64,000 bases of DNA from Nyssa sinensis (lineage: Eukaryota > Streptophyta > Magnoliopsida > Cornales > Nyssaceae): positions 9,068,506 to 9,132,505 of the forward strand of contig CM018052.1 in the NCBI GenBank assembly GCA_008638375.1, written 5' to 3'. A program made the position numbers and the translations under genes. The notes under the pieces were generated by a model. That model searched no databases, was not told the DNA's origin, and was given only the letters and a program-made list of their open reading frames with translations. Below, piece after piece: positions 1-12,367 of this stretch (within the stretch, counting starts at the first letter, position 1; the number at the start of each line of letters is the position of its first letter).

Positions 1-159
1 TTGTTTAATTTTTATTTGCATTTAAAATCACTTTTTATATTTTTATTTTCTCGATAATCGTTTAATATTTCTTTAGTTTCAGAAATTCTACCTATTATTC
101 TTTTAATTTTGTCTCATTGTGGAATCGACACCCCAAAGTTATACTACAACTATCGCGTT
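1..159. other. Unassigned AT-rich segment left of the first solo LTR
   Basis: This AT-rich stretch does not match the family A or B LTRs seen in the rest of the window. Its last part (about 118-159) has the form 'TGTGGAATCGACACCCC' then 'TATACTACAACTATCGCG', a style of sequence often found in plant LTR-retrotransposon internal regions near the 3' end; that assignment is from general familiarity and is weak. It continues after the inserted solo LTR at 5424-5446, where it meets the truncated left LTR of element E0. No open reading frame of note is present. Confidence 0.35.
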
Positions 160-670
160 TGTCACATCCCGAACCCCACCCTATGCGGATGTCGAGGACG
201 TGATGCCAATTAGCCGCCTTGCCAGTTTGCCGACCGACAACGTGACCAACCAAAGGCAAATTCTGAACTGACCGACGAATTGCATTCTGACTGTAGGGTC
301 AGATGCAGTAGAATTTAAAACCTTTTGTCACGGGAATGCAACTCATGTACCCACCGTAAGGGTATGTACCACAGAGCAAGTCTAAAAACCGAACAGCTAA
401 TAATTCCAACCTCAGGGCATATCTATAATCAGGCATATAACAACAGAGTAGATCTAATATCTCTAGAGTACCATTTTTTTTCCATGAACCATGTCTATAT
501 CTAGTGCATATCAATCAAGTCAACCGTATCATATCACTCACCGGAATAACTAGATTCAATCCACAATAATGCAAGTATCCACAAATCAGTGCCATCAGAT
601 CCTTTACTTGGACCGCCACTCGGCATGTCCATGTCACATCATAGTGCCTTTTAGTCTAATGGAGATAATT

Positions 671-2026
671 CTTGAAAAATGTTAGGGAATGAGGTGAGCT
701 TAAATAAGCCCAGTGAGTAACACAGGTTCCCTGTCATGGGTTTTAAAACCAGTTCTCGCTTATGAAGCACATGGGATAGTTCAGTCATTTCAGAAATAAC
801 AGTTTTATAAATGCAGTTTAAGCAGAATAAAACAAAACTGAACTAAATAGAACAAACAGATCAGGACAGTACAGAACATACCAGATCAAAACAGAACAGA
901 ACGGAACATAATAGAACAGAACATATCAAATCAGAACAGACGGAAACAGAACACAACAAATCAGAACCGAATAGAACGGAACAAAACATAACAAGTCAGA
1001 ACTGAACAGAACAGAACAAAGCAAAAATAATATATAAATCAAAGATACAGGCATATCAGCAATGGAATGGGACATAACAGAACTAAACAGAAACAACATG
1101 TTAATCAGAGGCAAAGGCATATCATCATCAGAACGGAACAAGATAGATCTGAGCGGAAACAATATGTCAATCGGTGAGACAGGCTTATCATCAACGGAAT
1201 GGAACAGGATAGAACTGAGAGGAAACAATATATCAATCGAAAACAAAAAAAATCGTCAACAGGACGGAACATAACAGAACGGAGCAGAAACAATATTTCA
1301 ATCAGAAATATAGGTAAATCATCAACGGAGCGGGATAGAACATAACAGAATGGAGTAGAAATAATATTTCAATCGGAACAAAGCATATCATTAACGGAAC
1401 GGGACAAAACATAACGGAATGGAGCAGAAACAATATTTTAATCAGAAACTAAGCATATCATTAACGGAAGGGGACAGAACACGACGGAACGGAGCAGAAA
1501 CAATATTTTAATCAGAAACAAAGCATATCATTAACGGAACGGAACATAACGGAACTGAACAGAACAATATATCCATTAGAGACAAGGTATATAAATCAAA
1601 TAACAGAACAAATCAGTATTGAGCGGAACAGAACAGAATAGAATAACACATGATGCTAATCAGGCACATAATCAAGTATATTCGAGCTTCCCCAGCTACC
1701 CATCGCGGACTACTCGTGGGGCTTCTACCCTCTGGGTATCGTGTTGGCCTACTTATGCCATATCGCTCAAAACTGGAGTGGGTCCAAAAGTAAGACACAA
1801 CATAACAAACAGAATCAAAACAGATCATATAACAGAACAGAACAGAACCAAACAGGACAAAAAAGCAGGACAGAACAAAATCATGCCACGTGTAATGCAG
1901 TACAAGGAGTATGCATTTAAGTATATGCATTTAAATAGTGTAGCACATAAAATGGTACAGTGAATCAAAATATAGTATCTAGACAGTGTTACTTATACAC
2001 CAAGTCAGAAGTTCCAAGTTACTCAC
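671..2026 (-). other. Intron-like segment in the 160-5423 LTR
   Basis: On the minus strand GTGAGTAAC (donor-like) starts at 2026 and CTAACATTTTTCAAG (branch-point-like CTAAC, T-rich tract, AG) ends at 671. The acceptor differs from sister copies, which read TTTTTCAG. The 1356-bp interval contains the AACAG-rich tandem array. Equivalent donor/acceptor pairs occur in the other family A LTRs. Splicing is an inference; no transcript is available. Confidence 0.4.
820..1580. repeat. AACAG/GGAAC-rich degenerate tandem array
   Basis: From about 820 the sequence is built from variants of AACAG, GAACA and GATCA. From about 1051 to 1580 it settles into units of about 65-70 bp, marked by CATATCA-type words near 1051, 1119, 1184, 1250, 1315, 1384, 1454 and 1524. 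The array is the counterpart of the regular 55-bp array at 37076-37570 and of the reverse-complement TGTTC-rich tract at 58640-59260. It creates long spurious reading frames on both strands that should not be called genes. Confidence 0.7.
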
Positions 2027-2929
2027 AAACTGTTCACTTATCTCCTTACACAAACAATCTGATAACCTCCAGGTACGTCAGGCATCTCTATGTATATCCT
2101 GAATAATCATCATTAATCATAGACAGATCAGAATTCATCCATTCAGGTCTTATTCGTCATCTTAGGCATCTATCGGATCACCTAAGATAGCCTAGTAGCC
2201 TATTGTCCTTTCATCGGGTTTCATCCGAGGCTATTTCATTCTTTAATTAGGCTTAGTAGTTATCAGGATTATAACCTAAGTCATTTAGACTTCAATCGTT
2301 ATCGGCTAAGTATCTATTTAACCTTAGGGGCAAAATGGTAATTTTATCATTCTTGTCCCGGACCTTATCGCGGTCCTCGGAATGTCCCATATATCTTATA
2401 TGTGAAGTTCTAAGTTTTTTAGACTTCATTTGGTATCTGCTTTAGATCATCGGGACACATCGATCATTTCTCATTTTACACGTTGACTGTTCCAGAGTCT
2501 TATTTAGCCCTTCGATGTTCATAATTATGCTTATGATAATTTATCAGATCAGATTGACCTTTATTCGACCTCTACTTTGCACTTACCGTGCTTAGGGGTA
2601 TTTTGGTCATTTTACGTTTCGTAAGATTCTGACCCCGATTCGTCATTTAATCACGTGTACAGTTTCACGAGTATCTGGGCTTCTATCGGTATCAGTTTCA
2701 TCCCAATCGGACTTCATTTAGGTTTCGTATAGCATCAGGGGCATTTTGGTAATTTTATATTTCCTGATGTTCTAACTCCGAATCATAATTTAATCATATA
2801 TATGAGCCCACAAGTATTTGGGCTTCTATTGGTATCAATTTTTCCCAATTTGGACTTTGTATAGTATCAGGGGTAATCTGGTAATTTCACATGTTGTATA
2901 ACCAAACTTTTTAGAACCTCAATTCATAA

Positions 2930-3440
2930 AATGGACCTCACCATTGGGTCCAGAGTGTCCGACATAGTTAAATTAGACTATCTTTTATGTTTAATCGGCC
3001 CTGGGTATCACTAGGGGCAGTTCAGTCACTTACCATTTACGTGTCTGTATTTTTCGGAACTTGGTTTCACAAATCGGACTTCACCGTTGAGTCCAAAATG
3101 TCTAACATAATCAGGATGGGCTATCTTTTATTTTTATTTAGCCTTAGGTATCATCAGGGGCAGTACAGTCATTTACACTTACGTGTCTGTATTTTTCGGG
3201 CCTTAATTTCCTAAATCGGACTCCACCATTGAGTTCGGAATGCCTGACATAATCAGAATGGACTATCTTTTATCTTTGTTTAGTCCTAGGTATCATCAGG
3301 GGCAGTATAGTCATTTACCAGTTACGTGTTTGTATTTTTCGGAACTTGGTTTCACAAATCAAACTCCACCATTGAGTCCGGAATGCTTGAAACAGTGGAA
3401 ATACACTATTTATTTATTTTATTTAGACTCCGTTTGACGC
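2930..3440. repeat. About 143-bp tandem repeat inside family A LTR
   Basis: Words of the form CCRTTGAGTCCRGAATG recur at about 2941, 3083, 3226 and 3369, spaced 142-143 bp. Between them lie shared words such as GACTATCTTTTA, ATCAGGGGCAGT and CATTTACGTGTCTGTATTTTTCGG. More diverged units extend upstream to about 2330, marked by 'GGGGCAAAATGGTAATTTTA'. The same repeat is longer in 30600-31240 (spacings about 144-151 bp) and present in 38570-38880, 35080-35240, 16265-16430, 10640-10810, 43370-43520 and 46700-47000. Confidence 0.65.
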
Positions 3441-4890
3441 ATTTAGTGTCTAGGCGTAAAATAGTAATTTTACCCATTAAATAAAAGAATTAAAATAATT
3501 ATCAATTATTTTTCAGGGGCTTAAATGTATAAGTTTTTCAGAAACTGGGCTAGAGTATAAATGTTCAGACTGTTGGGGTCAGTTTGTAAATTTCCAAAAG
3601 TTTCAAACTTAACCAAAGGGTTCAGTTCACATGTAAGTGAACCGGACCGATCCAATCCGGTTTTAACCAGTTCAAGGAACAGTGACGTCAGCCCTAGGGT
3701 TAAAAATTTAAAATCAGTTATATCAAAACGACGCAGTTTGGTTTAAACGATTTAACAGTTTCTCAGTCTAGTCGGGGCTCGACCCGAAACCTGGTCCATG
3801 ACTCGATCCGCACTGTTCATCGTCCCCAACCATCTAGGGTTACTGTTGCCCTAAAATCACAGAATTTTTTTTCTTTGATTTCGTGGGATTTCAAGCATCT
3901 TTTCTTACTGTTATCCACCCTAATCAATTTCTGAGAACCATACCAACATCCTAACATCGATTTAGGGCATTGAAGTGAGCTCTAAATAGCTCTGTTTCAA
4001 AACGATAATCCGCGACCTGTAACTGGCTCTCAAATGCCCATCTTTGGTTCAAACCTCATGGGGTTTCTTGCGTTGTGACCTACAGATCATGGGGTTTCAG
4101 TCCCTATCCTAAGATCCCATTTTAATCGAGGTTTTCGTGAGTTTGGGTTTTAAACCCGAACTTGCAACTCACGGTTTGGTGGTCGATTCCAAGTCTATAG
4201 GGTCGTGCAGGTCGGTTTTTGAGATGCTAGCAGTACCTAGTTCAAGTCCCAAGCAATCAAAGTAAGTTTGGTGTAGGTTGATTTAGACCCATTCAGTCAA
4301 GGTCCTTTAATGGCGGTTTGCACTATTTTCTGTGTTTTGGGTAGTTTCGATAGTCTAACAGTTATACATTCAACCCAGTTTCCATCTTTTCAATCTCATG
4401 CATGTAGTGACAGTCCCAAAAACTACCAAAACAGTAGAGAAATTTCAAAGAGAAATTCTTGCGCTTTTCGGGTGTTTACCTTTGTACAGTGAATCTCCTT
4501 CTCTATCCTTCACTCGTGGTTCAGTCCTGCTCCTGTGCTCTCCAACAGGCCAGTCTCGACCTCCTGGCTCCTTCAATGGCCTTCCACAACAAAGCACATT
4601 ATGTGTATATTTCTCCCCCTCTCACTCTTAAGGCTCACTCTCTCTCTCTAACTTTAAAATGCACACATATACCTCTGTCCTCATGCATATATGGAGACAT
4701 ATAGAGATCTGATTTCCTTGATGTTTCATCTCCCCAAGTTCATGATAGTTTTGCATGCATTTTGGTTGGAAGGAGATGCCATCATGTGGTGTATAGGTAT
4801 GATGGCCTAGGGGGGTAGTGTGATGCATGGCTGATGTGTTACATGCTTGGCCATTGGCCAATTTGGGAGGTGGCTCAACTAGATTCTGGG

Positions 4891-4898
4891 GTTATATA
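4891..4898 (-). promoter_or_regulatory. Candidate TATA box of family A LTR
   Basis: TATATAAC on the minus strand, 525 bp from the coding-sense start of the LTR. TATA-like words lie at similar distances in sister LTRs (about 32898-32906 and about 40561-40570). A GA-rich leader follows in coding sense, as expected downstream of a start site. Position and conservation support a promoter, but the AT-rich context limits confidence. Confidence 0.4.
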
Positions 4899-4924
4899 CA
4901 TTTCTTTGTATATTTGTACACAAA

Positions 4925-5005
4925 GGTGCTACTAGCCTAGTTGGAAATTTTTTTGGATACATAAAATCCTGCCCAATTGGTCAAGGGGTCAAACCCCTTT
5001 GGCCT
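4925..5005 (+). other. tRNA-like A-box/B-box module
   Basis: TAGCCTAGTTGG (4933-4944) resembles a Pol III A box and GGGGTCAAACCCC (4985-4997) a diverged B box. The preceding 'CACAAAGGTGCT' and following 'TTTGGCCTC' are shared with equivalent modules in the other family A LTRs. It reads on the + strand, opposite to the inferred LTR transcription, just upstream of the TATA box. It may be a fossil tRNA-derived SINE or an incorporated promoter. Confidence 0.4.
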
Positions 5006-7647
5006 CGTTTTGGGCATTTTCTCCCCTTTATTTGGCTTATGCCCTGTTTGGCTGTCATAGAAATCAGTTTTGGCTGTTTCCTTCCTAACTTCTTTTCTAT
5101 TGCTTATTTTTCGACGCGGTTTCTTCCGAGGGTTTCGTATTTTAGTTAGCTTCAGTGTCAGAGGCTCCATGTCATTTATTATTTATTTCAGATTTCCATA
5201 GTCAGCTAATTCGAGTTCCGTCAGTGTTAAAACGACATTATTTTACCTAATTAATTGATAATTAGGTTCGGGTGTTACGCCCTCTTCTCAGACAAGTTTA
5301 GTTCTTTCGTTGGTCTATTGTGACCATCCAGAGATTCCCGATAAGTCCCTTGATTATTCTTTAAGTCGGTTCTAATTAATAATTAGCAACTACTTATTAA
5401 TTAGACAGGGTCGGGGTGTTACAGCGTTATTCTTTGGGCGTAATCAAGCCCAGTGAGTAATTCCAGTACCTTGTCATGGGTTTTCAACTGGTAGTGGGTT
5501 AGTTATATACTTTAGATACAGAATACAGAATTCTTAAAAACAGATAGCGTGAAGCATACAAGGCATTCAAGCTAGGCACGTATTTTAATAATCGCAAAAT
5601 ACAAAATCTTCAAATCATGTAGCATGATGCATTTTAAAGCATTCAATAAAGAATTTAATATGTAGCAGAATTTTAAACATGTGCAGGATGGCCATTTGAA
5701 AGCCAAGGAAATAATTGAAATCTTTTTCCATGAAAATAGGAAGATGCAAATTTCTTCTTTTTCAAAACTTCAAAATAGAGGGTTCTATAAAAACCCGTTT
5801 TAGGTAAATGGGGGTTTAAAAACCTATTACCATTTCTGAAAATTAGGGGAAATCCGTTTCGAACCAGATTCAACTCTTACTTCATGTGGAGATATCTTAT
5901 GCCTGGGGGATCAGATCCTGGTACCGGGCATTCTTTATGTCAATTGAGTTACGAAGGTATCCTAATATCAGTTGTAGTGCTTTTGCACTATCATTTTGCA
6001 AAAATCTTTAATTCTTCAATGATGCTTTTCAAGAGCATTGAAAACGTGGTTTCTTCAAATATGTGCTTTTCACGAGCATTAAAAACATGACTTTTCAAGA
6101 AAGGCTTTTATGAGCACCTAAAAACATGGCTTCTTCAAGTAGTGCTTTTTATGAACATTTAAAAACACGGCTTCTGTAGAGACTTGAAAAAAAAATAAAA
6201 TAAAATATAGGGAATATAAAATGGGACCCGAACGATATCCAATATTGGTAAATAAATAATTAAATTGAGCCCCGACTTTATATCAAATTTACTAGCATTT
6301 CATAATATTTTGTGGCAAAAAAAAATATATATATTTATAAAATATTTAATATGGTAAGTTGAAAAAAAAAAAAGAAAAAAAAAGGAGATAAAAAGGGAGT
6401 GTCGGCAGCCTTGGAAATGGAGCATATAATGTGTGGTGTGTGTTTAAGTATAGGGAGAAATTGAAAGAGAAACCGATGTAGAGAAATGGGGAACAAAAAT
6501 AGGGGCGGTGAACAGGTCGCGTGAAAAACAGGGGAAGAAAATAAGAAAAGAAAGAAAAGAAAAGAGAGAAAAAGAGAAAGGGGGAGAGAAAGAAGAGAGG
6601 AGAGAAAGTCGGTGAAGCAAGAAGCTTCTTGAAGCAACAGCACGTGTGAGATATATATGTGTGTATATATATATATATGTATAAGTTGATTGGGAGGAAA
6701 AAGGTTGCCGACTCTGTTTCCATTCGTCAATGGCAGTTGCCCATTCTTCTGCGGCTCCATATGCCAGTCACAGACGTTCCACCAACAAACTCAACAAAGA
6801 CTTGTAAGGCCAGATTTACCGTTATCTGTGCAAGTAACTCGGGTTGGAGCAGTACAGCAAATAGACGTGTATATATATAGGTGAGTAGTAGCGGTGTAGT
6901 AGAAAATTGGGGGAATTGGCTATATGTGTGTGGTTGTGTAGCGATGGAAGTGCAGAGGAATGAGAGGCGGTACATCAGTTATGTGGTGTTGGTGCAGTAG
7001 TGTAATGGTGCAGCAGGTATATATGGGGTTAAGTGTGTAAGCTGTGCAACAGGTATATATTTGTGGGTGTAGCGGCGCCGAACAGGAGAATGGGTTGTGT
7101 TGGTTGTGGTTTGAATTGAGGGGTTTAGGTGTGATTTAATGCTTGGTGTTGGATGGTTCAGAGCTTCAATTCGAGCCATGGAAGCGTCATAGCTGAAGAC
7201 GCAGCAGCAAAAGCAGCAGCAGCAGCGCTGCAGCAACGGTAGTGTGCGCTGCGTTGTGTGTGGTGCGTTTGTGGCGGTGCAGGTGTAGTGGTGTCGTGAG
7301 ATTTAATATATGTATGTGTGTGATCGTGCTGTGGCAGAAACGGTGAAGGACGGTGTGGCGGTGGTTCAGAGAAATGGCCGTAACAGCAGCGGCAAACCAG
7401 TAGCGGTTTGGGGAAGAGAAGTCACTGCTGTTGGGAATTTTGTGTAACATCAGCTGCGATGGAGGTTCAGGTGATGGATTTTGATACAGCCCGGGGTTGT
7501 GTGAATGTTGCAATTCGTGAGAAGGCCGTGGAGTGTCCGGCTTGGTGATGTACAGAAAAGGTAACCGTGATTTGATGGAGAAGGGTTGAAATGCAGTAGG
7601 AACTGCTGTGTGTGCCGTGTGGTACGTGTTTGTGTGCAGGAAAATAC

Positions 7648-7648
<1 letters not shown>

Positions 7649-7672
<24 letters not shown>
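7649..7672. repeat. (TA)n microsatellite
   Basis: An uninterrupted AT dinucleotide run inside the family B solo LTR. Similar TA runs occur at about 40437-40464 and 41941-41966 in the family A LTRs. Confidence 0.9.
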
Positions 7673-7678
<6 letters not shown>

Positions 7679-8631
7679 TGTGTTGTGAAGCGGGGTAGCA
7701 GTATCAGTTGGGTTTATTGTTGGATGGGTTGTATTCGGTGATCGGGCTATAGTAGAAATTCTGCTTTCAGGTGGGGGATTCTGATGCTTGCGGTTTTGTC
7801 GGTGGCTACGGTGATGGATCGGATGAAAATATTGGGAGCAGTTCGCTACACGGAATGGTGATTTTTGGGATGGATGCTACTTCGAGGGACGATTATTGAC
7901 AGAATTGGCTTCGAAGGCCAAGCAACAGCGGCCAGCTTAATTACATCGTATCTACCATTGTCAAAAAAAAAAAAGAAAAAAAGAGATGATGCAGTAGTTT
8001 CAGGTTGAGTTTGTGGAAGATCAGATGTTAGTAGGTGTGTAGATTGGGTATGCTTAATGCCCCTGGTTCGATTAGAGGAAATGGAGAGAGTGCAGCAGCA
8101 GTAGAGGCAGGGGTAGCGACAGTAAATGGAAGTGAAGAAGTTAATTGAATGAAGTTTAGTCTTGCTGTGGGGAACATTTCTAGCAGACGTTTGGGGGTAT
8201 CCTTTGGAAGTCTTGAAGATGGGTTGTTGGGCAAATTTAAGGGAATTTTTGTGAAACTCAGTTCTCATATTGGTGGTGTAACACATGATTCGGTTGCTGG
8301 GAGTTCAGTTTAGCCACAGGTTTTTCGTTGACATATGGGTTCTTCAAAGTAGCAACGGCCAAGGACAGGCTGACGCTTGGGGGATCGTTACATAGAGCTG
8401 TTCCCAGCATTACTTGAGGATTTGAATGAAACCATGTCTAAAGAGATTGAGAAAGGAAAGTTCTTCAATATCTGATGGATGGGATGATAAGATGGATGGG
8501 ATCAGAATCTGTCAGGATCATCATCTGCTTGAGGGAAAAAGGCTGAAGAAGGAACCGTGGAGTAAAGATGAACCTGGTTGATTGGATTGCATAGTGGACA
8601 CAGCTTAGTGGGGTTGAGATAACCCGATCAG

Positions 8632-9474
8632 GTATGGTACTTTACTAAGTAAGGAATAGAATTAAATTAGGATTGATGTGCATATTGCTTGAATGCTTTT
8701 TGTGCTTGTCTGCTGATAGAAGATCACATAGGAATGATTGCTTCTTTGAGTGGATTGTTTATATGTTTCCATGTTCTTTATGATTATTTGGGAGTTGTGA
8801 TTTACTTCTTGAGTTATTATCATATGTGATTTATGTTCTAAACGGTTTATTGATATTGTGACACGTGGGTTTGCGTAAGTGTTGAGATTGCTTTGAGTAT
8901 GACACGTAGATTGTGGATGAAGTCTTGTGATTTAATTTTAAATGTAATACATTATGTAAAGCATGTTGCATATGCTTATGAAAGTGATGTTTCATTTGAA
9001 CTGTATTATTGCATGATGAAATCATGGCATATTGGCATTGTGTGATTCCTTGAAAGCATAGTGTGGGTCAGCACGAGGTGCTGGTGCATTATGAGGGCGT
9101 AGGTCCTGTGGTGAAAAACCCAAAACTCGGCCGTTGGTACTCCGTTCCATCGGGGGCGCACCGAAAAGGGGACATACGTGGCAGTACTCATGCCAGCGGG
9201 GAAGGACCGTATCATGAGACATGGGTGTGACATTGAGATGTATGGGTGTGTCACGCATATTACCTGTGCATTGTGTTGATGAATTTGTGAATGTGATATA
9301 GGGTTTTTATACAGATGTAGTTTGTACATTGCCATTGTATTGTATACATGATTAGGGAGGCATGTAGACATACCTGTACACTTGCACATGCCACGACTTA
9401 ATTTTATTCCTTACATTAGTATTGTACCATACCAACATGTTGGCGCTGACCCATTCGTGGGAACCATATTTCAG
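8632..9474 (+). other. Intron-like segment in family B LTR
   Basis: A donor-like CAG|GTATGG begins at 8632 and an acceptor-like CATATTTCAG ends at 9474, followed by ATGACATTCCCG. The reversed family B LTR at 25789-28654 has the same pair (AG|GTATGATG at 27934, TATATTTCAG ending at 27057), and the acceptor with ATGAG recurs at 53670 and 63105. The interval is 843 bp. Splicing is inferred from motif placement and conservation only. Confidence 0.4.
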
Positions 9475-10956
9475 ATGACATTCCCGACACCTGAGGCTTA
9501 AGAAAGTCTAGCCGAGTGGAGGAGACTTGACTGTAGATGGATATTTGGCCCGAGAGGCGTGTTTGTGATGTACAGGCTTAAGCCCAATGACATATGTTGT
9601 ATCATGGTTGTATATTTTGGATTGTATAATTAGGCGATGTATGTTTAACTTTGATAAGGTTGTGGCCATCGAGTGAGGATGGATTGTGATGTATTTATAT
9701 TTATATGATGTTATATGATGCATTGTGTTTATCAGGGGGAAAAAGGCTCGAAAAACAAAGGAGGTTCTGCCGAAATTTTTATAAACCGGGAATGTATGTG
9801 TATTGACAGAGATATATGGATGTAGCGTTATGTTAGTGGAATAGGCATGTATCTATATTAGTTATAAATCAGTTAAATTGTTATTTATTTACTTGCTATT
9901 TATTTATTTTCTTCTTTTGTTTCCTTCAGTCGCGTCCCCGGGTTCGGTCGGGAATTCGGGGCGTGACAGCTTCAATAAAAGAATAAATTTTTCATGAGTA
10001 TTTAAAAACATGGACAATTTAACGGAGTTTTTAAATACTTGGATAACAATACTTGAGATATTTAACACTTGAGCTTCAAGGACTTAAATCACGATATACA
10101 GGAATTTATTAAAGCATAGATAGAATAAAAGAATTTAATTCAAGGGGCATTTAATAAAATTGACATTTACATCGATATGCGAAAAATAAACGTATCATCT
10201 GTCAGAAATACCAAAAAGTGAATTTGCATGCCATGTTAGAATTTATAAATAGAACGATAGTACATATGAAATATAAGGCATATAAATATGAGAATTTAAA
10301 ATTAGAAATACTATAGATATAAAAACACTTCAAAACTTCAATTTACTTCAGAATTCATGGAGATTAAAAACCTCCACTTCAAAGTACATGATTACTCACC
10401 TTGTTTTTCTAATTTAGCACTACTGATGGGCTTTCCATTTTTCCTTGAAATTCCTAAAAATTAAATTCATTAAGACTTCAATTAATTCCTCATTCACTTC
10501 AAATCATCTTTAAATTGATGCTCTCCATTAATTTTAGACCCATCGTATCCTATTTCCTAGGATTGGTCTTACCGGTCTACTCGTGGTAATTTAATAAATT
10601 TTATTTTTCATGTGACTTATTTTTTCATACCTATTTTGATATTATGGACCTCACCATTGGGTCCAGAATGTGAAGAAAGTCAATTTAGATCCTCTCGACT
10701 TTTTATTTGGCTTCGGGCATATTAAGGGTAATTTGATAATTTACACCTTTACGTATCTTAATTTTTTAGAGTCCCGTCTAGTAAAATGGACCCTGCCATT
10801 GGGTCCAGAATGCTCAAAATAGTCAAAACACACTATTTACTTATTTAATTTGGACATCAAATTATTTTACTATTTTTAAATTAATCAAATAATTTAATTT
10901 AATTAATTATAAGGTTATATATTATTTATGTTGAAATTATTCAACAGGAGCAGGGG

Positions 10957-11019
10957 TGGCTCAGTGGCTGACTCAGTGGGTTTAGGTGTCACACCCCCAC
11001 TCGGTCGTGGGTTCGAAAC
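10957..11019 (+). other. tRNA-like A-box/B-box module in left E0 LTR
   Basis: TGGCTCAGTGG (10957-10967) matches the A-box consensus and GGGTTCGAAAC (11009-11019) matches most of a B box. The homologous module in the right E0 LTR is at 43670-43732. A better preserved version in a third LTR is at 47157-47221. The shared position suggests a tRNA-derived SINE fixed early in the LTR lineage. Confidence 0.45.
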
Positions 11020-12301
11020 AGCGGAACAATAGGTTGATCCTATTTTTTTCCCAAAGGTTTCCTAGTCCAAAGAACGGACGGTGGCTTGAATTGAGGATAG
11101 GTTATCCTCGTTCCAAGCAGGGTTATCCTCGCTCCAAGCAGGAGTATCGAATCCATGGCCTTAACTTCTTAACCAAATAGTCCAGGTCTGTTTTAAAATT
11201 TAAAACAAAACACACATAAGATGGTGCCGTCCTACTTACCATTTGTGCAATCGGGCGGGTCCCGACCTGAACCTGAACCGACCCAAGGTCCGGCCCGCCC
11301 TGTTCATCTTCTTTCCCATCTTTAGGCTACAGTTGCCCTAATTGCAGTAGATTAAAAGTTTTAATTTCATGGAGTTTTTGTCACCCAATCTCCCTGCTTT
11401 CCACCCCAAGGTGTTTCTAGGACTTCAAGGTAAGGTTTAGCATTGCTTTCATGGATCAAAATGGATCAAAACATTGGATTTCCACACTATCATCGTGGTC
11501 TGTAATAGGCTCGGTTCGAGCTTGTTTCTAGACCATTTCAGGTAAGTCTTGGCTTGTTTTGTTCCTTGTTTAAGGGGCTTCAAATCCTCATTCTTAAAAT
11601 CACGTTTTGCTTCATGTTTTGCAAGTTGTACTTCAAAATTGAAATCTGCATGTCTAGTTTTCTATGGCCATACTTGGTCTTCGTGGCCACGGGCCACTAT
11701 TTTCCTAACCCCTACAGCACCTATGTTAGGTCTAAACAAGCCAAAATCAGTTTGGCTTGGGTTGATTCAAACCTGCTCCAACATAGGTCCTTCAATGGTG
11801 ATTGGGTACGGTTTGGGGGTTTCTTGGGTTGTCTAGGTCAAATTTTTGTGCCTTATTCAAGTTTACAAATCCTAATTGCCATGTATGCTTAAGAAAGCTT
11901 AAAACAGTTTGCAAAAGTGGGAGATTTTTAGAGAGAGAAAAATCAGTTGTAGGGTTTTATACCTTGGTGGTGTCTTCCCTCTCTTGCTTCTTCTAATGCA
12001 TCTAGAGTCAATTTTTAGGGTTTCATGCAAGCCCTTTTTCTTCTTCTTCTTCTTCTTTCTTCTTCACTATTTAACTCACTTTCTCTCTCTACTTTCTCTT
12101 TCTACCCGAGCACACATGCACAATTCTGATTTCTTTCAGAATTCCCTTCACTTCACACACGCAACACTCATATATAATCATATGTTTATTTTAAAAATAA
12201 TTCTTTTAGTTGCATGAATGACCGTTGGCCATTTTGGGAGGTAGGGCTTTGTTATTTCATTCAAAGATACATATAAGTTATAAAATAAGATACAAATAAG
12301 T

Positions 12302-12367
12302 GGGCAGCTCGAGTGGTATTTTTTTGGGCTTAAAACTTTGCCTCACTTGGTCAAGGGTTCAAAACCC
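12302..12367 (+). other. Second tRNA-like module in left E0 LTR
   Basis: A diverged A-box-like GGGCAGCTCGAGTGG at 12302 is followed by a B-box-like GGGTTCAAAACCC (12355-12367) and 'TTTGGCCTCAC'. Its counterpart in the right E0 LTR is at 44973-45037. Confidence 0.35.

Larger units (their letters stand above)
160..5423 (-). mobile_element. Family A solo LTR, 5264 bp, TSD GCGTT
   Basis: The segment begins TGTCACATCCCG and ends GGTCGGGGTGTTACA on the + strand, so in coding sense it runs TGTAACACCCCGACC...GGGATGTGACA. It is flanked by a perfect 5-bp duplication, GCGTT at 155-159 and 5424-5428. No PBS, PPT or internal coding region lies inside, and no long terminal direct repeat is seen, so it is best read as a solo LTR left by LTR-LTR recombination. 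Minus orientation is inferred from element E0, whose related LTRs flank a minus-strand gag. Read from 5423 downward it shows a tRNA-like module, a TATA box (4891-4898), a GA-rich leader, 143-bp repeats, an intron-like donor (2026) and acceptor (671), and an AACAG-rich tandem array. It is closely related to 20738-33413 and 35706-41076. A non-autonomous element without internal sequence is the alternative. Confidence 0.88.
6175..9968 (+). mobile_element. Family B solo LTR, 3794 bp, TSD GCTTC
   Basis: It begins TGTAGAGACTTG and ends AATTCGGGGCGTGACA, with perfect duplication GCTTC at 6170-6174 and 9969-9973. Removing it restores the E0 LTR sequence (ACACGGCTTC joined to AATAAAAG), matching the right LTR near 19190. 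The 3' third is homologous to the reversed family B LTRs at 25789-28654 and 62317-64000 (for example 9050-9240 against 27240-27400). It contains an A-rich U3, TATA-like words near 6651, a GA-rich leader, a TG- and CAG-rich middle (CAG run near 7200-7235), a (TA)n tract at 7649-7672, and an intron-like segment. Open frames in the GA/TC tracts are compositional. Confidence 0.88.

Noticed and set aside
926..1293. Overlapping open frames on both strands over the AACAG array
   Set aside because: Frames are open on both strands because the array lacks stop words; composition is repetitive and no domain is seen.
6335..6760. Minus-strand 141-codon frame rich in F, L, S and H
   Set aside because: It reads the GA/TC-rich LTR leader and poly-purine tracts; low complexity, not protein-like.
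7187..7513. Minus-strand frame ending in a leucine run
   Set aside because: Produced by the CAG/CTG run and TG-rich DNA of the family B LTR.
9022..9389. Conserved frame shared with 63240-63707 and 27142-27354
   Set aside because: The block is conserved because it is LTR sequence; frames differ in sense and length between copies and it lies in the intron-like segment.
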